Notes under the pieces: generated by a model
What the model was told of the DNA's origin: nothing
What the model saw: only the letters and a program-made list of their open reading frames with translations
Database searches by the model: none
NCBI GenBank assembly: GCA_002748015.1
Contig: PDRH01000025.1
Coordinates: 1-34,999, forward strand
Length of the DNA: 34,999 bases
Direction of reading: 5' to 3'
Origin: Bacteroidota bacterium
GTDB lineage: Bacteria; Bacteroidota; Bacteroidia; Bacteroidales; CAJPTX01
Shown: positions 31,175 to 34,999 of the stretch, one piece after another
Position numbering within the stretch: the stretch's first letter is position 1
Layout of the letters: every line of letters starts with the position of its first letter
Made by a program: the position numbers and the translations under genes

Positions 31175-31903
31175 CTATGCGCACTTCGCGCTATCATCAT
31201 CCATAATCCGCAGGCGCATTCTGACCTTCTGGCGGTCAATGGAGGCCTGCCCCTCCAGCCTTCGTAGCACCTGCGCCGTGAGGTAGACCTCAAGCCCCCC
31301 CTGCCGCCCAATGCGCTCCCACTCCTCGCGCTCGCCGCTCCAGAAGCGGGAATGCACATCCCTCCCCTCCATCCAGGCGTAGGGGAGATCTATCCCCAGC
31401 GTCAGCGCCAGCAGCTCCAGCCCCACGTAGCTCCGCCGCCCAGCCCCATGCCGCCAGAGTTCCAGCGTGTCGAGGTGCGGGAGTGCCCAGGGCTTCATCC
31501 CCGCAATATTCATCACGGGGGGAATTGCAAGGCCATTGGCCACCAAGCGCTTGGCGAGGTAGGGAAAATCGAAGGACTTACCGTTGTGCGAGCAGATGCG
31601 CAACCCGCTCTTCGCCTTGCTAAGGCTATCTACCACCCGGAGAAACTCCCCGAGAATCGCCACCTCATCCCCCACCCAAGAGCTAATGCGGAACTCCTCC
31701 TGCACCCCATCCCCAAGATGGTAGCCAAGCGACATACCCACTATTCGTCCAAACTCGGCGTAGAGCGCAGAGCGGTCATAGGCAACCTCCTCCTCCCGCC
31801 AGGCATTCCAATCGCCCCAAAGGCGCTGGTAGTCCAGGGAGGCCTCCTCCAGCGACCTATGGCGGCCAGCCGTTGCAAGCTCTAGGTAGAGTACATCTCT
31901 CAA
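31175..31903 (-). CDS. PolB-like 3'-5' exonuclease homologue with altered active site
   Basis: This 242-residue protein follows the DnaQ-fold predicted PolB-like exonuclease family. ALYAEFGRIVGMSLGY, CSHNGKSFDFPYLAKRL (D112), IPPVMNIAGMKPWALPHLDTLELW and LELLALTLGID are family blocks. The first motif, normally LDIET, reads LYLELAT, so the two acids are E8 and A10. The last motif, normally YCxxDV, reads RQGGLEV, so Tyr is lost and Asp is Glu (E205). Only one of four catalytic acids is kept unchanged. The protein may have lost exonuclease activity and kept nucleic-acid binding. The frame opens at TTG 31903; no ATG is available in frame. It follows pdxH by 35 nt. Confidence 0.78.
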   Translation of the reverse strand: MRDVLYLELATAGRHRSLEEASLDYQRLWGDWNAWREEEVAYDRSALYAEFGRIVGMSLGYHLGDGVQEEFRISSWVGDEVAILGEFLRVVDSLSKAKSGLRICSHNGKSFDFPYLAKRLVANGLAIPPVMNIAGMKPWALPHLDTLELWRHGAGRRSYVGLELLALTLGIDLPYAWMEGRDVHSRFWSGEREEWERIGRQGGLEVYLTAQVLRRLEGQASIDRQKVRMRLRIMDDDSAKCA

Positions 31904-31938
31904 GGTATTATCATCTTTAGGGTATGAGCTACCTACAG

Positions 31939-32583
31939 CTAGGGGGCCAAGCGCTCAAGCTGCCACTCGCCATTGAAGAGCGTATACTGCAACCTATCGT
32001 GGAGGCGGCTCGGACGCCCCTGCCAGAACTCCACCACCTCGGGGGCCAGGCAGTAGCCCCCCCAGTTCGTCGGGCGCGGAATCTCCTGGCCGTTGTACTC
32101 CTCCTGGAAGTCCGACTGCAGGGTATCGAGGTACTTACGGCTTGGTATCACCTGGCTCTGCGGACTCGCCCACGCCCCCAGGCGGCTCTGCGGATCGCGC
32201 TGTGCAAAGTACCTATCATTCTGGGCATCATCCAGACGCTGCGCCTGCCCCTCAACGCGCACCTGCCGCTCCAGCGCGGGCCAGTAGAACACCGCCGAAG
32301 CGTAGGGATTCTGCAGCAGCTGACCGCCCTTCTTGCTCTCGTAGTTCGTGAAGAAGTACAGCCCCCGGGCGTCCAGGCGCTTAATCAGCACGATACGCGC
32401 GCTGACCCGACCCTGAAAGGTACTCGTGGACAGGCACATAGCCGTCGGAGAAACCTCCGGTAGGGCGATCGCCTTGCGCAGCCAATCGGACAGCTGCTCC
32501 AGAGGATGGGCCTTCACCTCACCCTCCGATAGCGAACCGCTACCGAACTCTACCGGAACACTCGTGTAGTCTTCACCCCGCAT
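31939..32583 (-). CDS. pdxH: Pyridoxamine 5'-phosphate oxidase
   Basis: This 214-residue PdxH is an FMN enzyme that oxidises pyridoxine or pyridoxamine phosphate to pyridoxal phosphate (PLP synthesis or salvage). Motifs present are MCLSTSTFQGRVSARIVLIKRLDARGL (FMN-binding N-terminal half), YFFTNYESKKGGQLLQNP, VRVEGQAQRL, AWASPQSQVI, and the C-terminal VEFWQGRPSRLHDR with the substrate-binding WQGRxxRLHDR. The length and end match the family. The ATG at 32583 follows a well-formed promoter by 38 nt. Confidence 0.97.
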   Translation of the reverse strand: MRGEDYTSVPVEFGSGSLSEGEVKAHPLEQLSDWLRKAIALPEVSPTAMCLSTSTFQGRVSARIVLIKRLDARGLYFFTNYESKKGGQLLQNPYASAVFYWPALERQVRVEGQAQRLDDAQNDRYFAQRDPQSRLGAWASPQSQVIPSRKYLDTLQSDFQEEYNGQEIPRPTNWGGYCLAPEVVEFWQGRPSRLHDRLQYTLFNGEWQLERLAP

Positions 32584-32620
32584 GGCAACACCTCCCGTAA
32601 CATTACTAAGATAAACAGTG

Positions 32621-32652
32621 CGAAGGTAAAAAATAATCCCTAAAGTATCAAA
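32621..32652 (-). promoter_or_regulatory. Promoter of pdxH
   Basis: TTTG (32652-32649), exactly 20 nt, then TACCTTCG (32628-32621) on the minus strand. The -33 box overlaps the stop region of the chemoreceptor gene upstream, so the gap between the genes is fully used. Transcription would start near 32614. Confidence 0.65.
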
Positions 32653-34468
32653 TCCTAAAGTGGCTTATGATGTCCTTAAGACGCTCGCCAGAGGCGGTCA
32701 GCTCCTGGCTGGTGGACGCTAGCTCCTGGCTGGTGGACGCATTCTGCTGCGAGATACTATTGAGCTGGACAATGGCGCTATTCACCTGCTCCACCCCGCT
32801 CTTCTGCTCCGTGCTGGCCGCCCGGATCTCGCTCACCAGCGCCGACGTCCGTTCTATCTCTGGGACGATCGCCTCCAGGCTGCGACCAGCATCCATCGAG
32901 AGCGAGGTCGTGCGCGCCGAAAGCTCCAGAATCTCCACGGCGGCCTCCTGGCTACGCTCGGCCAGCTTACGAACCTCCGCCGCCACCACCGCAAAACCAC
33001 GACCATGCTCACCAGCCCGCGCCGCCTCCACCGCCGCGTTCAACGCCAGAATATTCGTCTGCGCGGCAATCTCGCTGATGATGGCAATCTTCTCGTTAAT
33101 CAGCCGCGTCGAATCCACCGCCCCCACCGCCTGCGAACTGACCAAACGTACCTCCTGGGTCGCACGATCAGACTTGGCCTCGGTCACCCGCGCATTCTCC
33201 TCATTCTGCTCCACGTTGGCCACAATCTCCCCCATCGTCGAGCCAATCTGCTCGGCCGACACCGCCTGCTGCCGCGCCCCCGCAGACATCTGCAGCGAGG
33301 TGCTATTCATCCGCAGACTCGCCTCCAGCAGGCTGTCCGCATTGCCGCTTATCTCGTTGACGATGCCCCGCAGCTGCTCCACCATAGTCCCCAGGGAAGC
33401 CGACAGGAGGCCTATCTCATCCTCCCGCTCTATCCTAACATCCACCTCGCCGTCCAGCCGCCCTTCAGCCACCAGCCGCAGTGCCCCCGACACCCGCCGT
33501 AGCGGCACCGAAATCCGCCGAGAAGCGTACCACACCAGGAACAATGTCGCCAAGAAAATCGCCAATCCAAAGCCTACCATCAGCAGCCGAGCCTCATTGA
33601 TACGCCCGGTGAACTCATCCACCGGCGCCTGTAGCCCTAGCCCCCAGCCCGTCAGCGGCATATTCGCATAGCCCGTCCCGAAGTCCCGACCATCCCACTT
33701 GAACACGCTATAGCCTTCAGCCCCCGGCTCCAGCATCATACGCTCCACCGCGGCCACCTTACGGAACACCGGATCGGTCTTCGCCACCTCCGCCGAATTC
33801 CAACGCTCCGTCACAAAATGATAATCCGCCTCCAGGCTCTCCGCTATAACATTCCCCGACCGACCAATGATGAAGCTATGCCCTGTTTTCCCCGCCCCTA
33901 TATCTGCAATCTTCTCGCTGAGCCAATGGGCATCCACGCACACATTAATCGCCCCGACTATCACCCCGTCCTGCTTCAGCGGCGCGCTGAAGGCCACTAT
34001 CAAATTCTCCGTCAGGACATCATCGAAGGGCTCCGAGGCCAGCCGCTCACCCGCCATGGCCACCTTCCACCACTCCTGGTGCGCACAGGGAAACGTTCCC
34101 CCATCATGCAGGTATCCATTCCCCTCCGTATCGGCCAGGCTGATATATACCAGCCTGTCCGACTGGTAGATCGCATACAGACGGTCTATCCGCTCACCCC
34201 AGCTCAGGCTATCGTTGTACAGGAACGGCATGTTGCTCATACCCTCAATCACCTCGAAAAGCCCCAGCACCCGCACCTCCACCAGCTTCGCCGCAATCGC
34301 CGCCTTATCCGACAGCTCATTGCGCACCTGCTCGTGCACCGAAACGCGCGCCGAGCGAACCGCCAGCGAAGTCATCACAATCAGCGAAAGCGAGAGTAGA
34401 CCACCGAACACCAGCATCAACCGTAGCCCCACGGACCGTATTGACAGCCCCCTTCTTCGTAGCTCCAT
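32648..34468 (-). CDS. Methyl-accepting chemotaxis protein (dCache sensor)
   Basis: This 606-residue chemoreceptor has a first membrane helix at about 14-36. A periplasmic dCache sensor domain (about 45-285) has LVYISLADTEGNGYLHDGG, HQEWWKVAMAGE, IVAFSAPLKQDGVIVGAINV and GKTGHSFIIGRSGNVIAES. A second helix lies near 295-317, followed by HAMP (RRISVPLRRVSGALRLVAEGR). The signalling coiled coil has the invariant tip EIAAQTNILALNAAVEAARAGE around 464-485. There is no C-terminal CheR pentapeptide. It senses a small molecule outside the cell and would control a CheA kinase. The ATG at 34468 (MELRRRG) is chosen, because the open frame before it reads through a palindromic repeat. Confidence 0.93.
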   Translation of the reverse strand: MELRRRGLSIRSVGLRLMLVFGGLLSLSLIVMTSLAVRSARVSVHEQVRNELSDKAAIAAKLVEVRVLGLFEVIEGMSNMPFLYNDSLSWGERIDRLYAIYQSDRLVYISLADTEGNGYLHDGGTFPCAHQEWWKVAMAGERLASEPFDDVLTENLIVAFSAPLKQDGVIVGAINVCVDAHWLSEKIADIGAGKTGHSFIIGRSGNVIAESLEADYHFVTERWNSAEVAKTDPVFRKVAAVERMMLEPGAEGYSVFKWDGRDFGTGYANMPLTGWGLGLQAPVDEFTGRINEARLLMVGFGLAIFLATLFLVWYASRRISVPLRRVSGALRLVAEGRLDGEVDVRIEREDEIGLLSASLGTMVEQLRGIVNEISGNADSLLEASLRMNSTSLQMSAGARQQAVSAEQIGSTMGEIVANVEQNEENARVTEAKSDRATQEVRLVSSQAVGAVDSTRLINEKIAIISEIAAQTNILALNAAVEAARAGEHGRGFAVVAAEVRKLAERSQEAAVEILELSARTTSLSMDAGRSLEAIVPEIERTSALVSEIRAASTEQKSGVEQVNSAIVQLNSISQQNASTSQELASTSQELTASGERLKDIISHFRI

Positions 34469-34518
34469 CAGCAAGAACTTTATTGTACCCCTATTCGGCT
34501 TATCGCTACTCGCTACTC

Positions 34519-34548
34519 TAGGCATGCGGCAAGCCGCTATGCCTACGG
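34519..34548 (+). repeat. Dispersed palindromic intergenic repeat, copy
   Basis: TAGGCATGCGGC and GCCGCTATGCC (34519-34543) pair as an imperfect hairpin. The 30-nt unit matches 29421-29392 (opposite strand) at 28 positions, and its last 16 nt recur at 16537-16552. A further complementary piece, AGCCCGTAGCGGC at 34598-34610, can pair with 34533-34551, making a larger folded structure in the chemoreceptor leader RNA. Confidence 0.75.
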
Positions 34549-34669
34549 GCTGCTTACGAGCCACTGCGCCAAACAGGAGCATTTGTATCGAATGGGTAGC
34601 CCGTAGCGGCCGCCAGCTCGCCGCACCGCAATAAACCGAATTGGGGGGTGTTTTAGCACTCCGTGTCTA

Positions 34670-34677
34670 CAAATATA
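34670..34677 (-). promoter_or_regulatory. Probable promoter -7 box of the chemoreceptor gene
   Basis: TATATTTG on the minus strand is an exact TAnnTTTG match. A TTGC at 34701-34698 is at the -33 distance. The implied leader is about 195 nt. Confidence 0.5.
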
Positions 34678-34795
34678 CAAAATCCTAGACATGGCCAGCA
34701 AGCCAGCCCCGGCAGTACCACCCCAAAAAGGGGCAAATCCACACCGCCCACCCCACCCAGCAACCCGCTGACAGCCGCCTACCCCCCATTCACCA

Positions 34796-34830
34796 AAGAA
34801 CCCCCTGCAATCGTCAAATCGCAGGGGGTT
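34796..34830 (-). terminator. Terminator of the truncated gene at the right edge
   Basis: On the minus strand AACCCCCTGC-12 nt-GCAGGGGGTT (34830-34799) is followed by a short T-rich stretch (TTCTTTGG). It is about 40 nt downstream of the stop at 34870. Confidence 0.7.
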
Positions 34831-34869
34831 GCCGCATACCAAGGCCCACCAAAGGGCAGCTATCGGGGG

Positions 34870-34999
34870 CTACCTGCGCTTCTTCCCGCTACGAGACGAG
34901 GGCTTCTTCGCCCCCTTCTTACGCTTCGCCCCCTTGCTGGATGAACGTTTGCCCTCCGAACGGTGCGAGACCTTCGCTGGCTGGCTCAGGTCCACCGGC
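34870..34999 (-). CDS. Basic C-terminal tail of a truncated gene
   Basis: The last 42 codons of a minus-strand gene that starts beyond the window: PVDLSQPAKVSHRSEGKRSS and so on, ending with a run of Lys, Arg, Ser, Gly and Ala (KPSSRSGKKRR) and TAG at 34872-34870. Such disordered basic tails end several Bacteroidota RNA-binding enzymes (DEAD-box helicases, RNase R, pseudouridine synthases) and penicillin-binding proteins. The visible part does not allow a choice. Confidence 0.75.
   Translation of the reverse strand, partial: PVDLSQPAKVSHRSEGKRSSSKGAKRKKGAKKPSSRSGKKRR

Larger units (their letters stand above)
34469..34869. other. Non-coding region: chemoreceptor leader, repeat and terminator
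   Basis: There is no convincing gene in these 401 nt. It holds the chemoreceptor leader of about 195 nt, which includes the palindromic repeat (34519-34610), the promoter -7 box (34670-34677), and the terminator of the gene that enters from the right. Confidence 0.6.

Noticed and set aside
34469..34582. Longer N-terminus of the chemoreceptor from 34582
   Set aside because: The extra 38 codons read through the palindromic repeat; MELRRRG at 34468 directly before the first membrane helix is the normal start.
1..34999. CRISPR array, insertion sequence or prophage
   Set aside because: No regular spaced repeats, no transposase or integrase other than the Rpn-like nuclease, and no phage structural genes beyond a remote DUF6266-like resemblance.

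Overview
This window most likely comes from a Bacteroidales (Bacteroidota) chromosome of fairly high GC content. I base that on four things. Promoters repeatedly show the Bacteroidota sigma-ABfr pattern, TTTG, about 20 nt, then TAnnTTTG (15110-15141, 16975-17006, 32621-32652). The large surface protein ends in a type IX secretion (T9SS) C-terminal domain. Several families here are largely Bacteroidales families: DUF3990/DUF3791, DUF6266-like, AAA-ATPase-like plus PDDEXK, and AAA_14/DUF4143. LysO is split into two genes. I cannot name the genus from sequence alone.

Layout. Positions 1-2393 hold the end of a GT4 glycosyltransferase and a downstream LtaS/MdoB-type alkaline-phosphatase-fold membrane enzyme. 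Positions 2390-3404 hold a three-gene toxin/antitoxin-like locus (DUF3791, a frameshifted DUF3990, and a small helical protein). Positions 3417-5262 hold two overlapping glycosyltransferase genes (GT2 then GT4). valS and an exported protein of unknown function follow on the minus strand up to 8913, then a DUF6266-like gene. Positions 9849-10309 are non-coding and contain a strong hairpin. Next come an AAA-ATPase/PDDEXK protein, a YihY/BrkB membrane protein, and a convergent DUF4411 PIN / ImmA-IrrE pair. They are followed by the SRP RNA gene, an Rpn-type PDDEXK nuclease and tRNA-Cys. Positions 17119-20583 encode a 1154-residue LRR plus seven-Ig-domain T9SS surface protein, followed by purE and rsmA. 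Positions 22165-24094 hold an intact ATPase and a broken AAA_14/DUF4143 relative with repeat-rich upstream DNA. Then come a nucleotidyltransferase with a split LysO exporter, and a CPBP intramembrane protease. A strongly decayed class III aminotransferase pseudogene fills 27204-28510. After an outer-membrane-like protein there are three paralogous lipoproteins in tandem, then an exonuclease-like protein that lacks its expected catalytic acids. pdxH, a chemoreceptor and the basic tail of a truncated gene end the window.

How the genes work together. Housekeeping genes (valS, purE, rsmA, pdxH, ffs, tRNA-Cys) are interleaved with accessory modules: two toxin/antitoxin-like loci, three types of ATPase/nuclease family known for high copy number and rapid turnover, and cell-surface or envelope genes. 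Three genes are visibly decaying: DUF3990, AAA_14 and the aminotransferase. A short palindromic repeat recurs in at least three intergenic spots (16537, 29392, 34519). I see no CRISPR array, no insertion-sequence transposase and no rRNA gene. The best candidates for something undescribed are the three-gene DUF3991-like arrangement at 2390-3404 (DUF3791-DUF3990-small protein), the catalytically altered exonuclease-like gene, the tandem lipoprotein family and the dispersed palindromic repeat.
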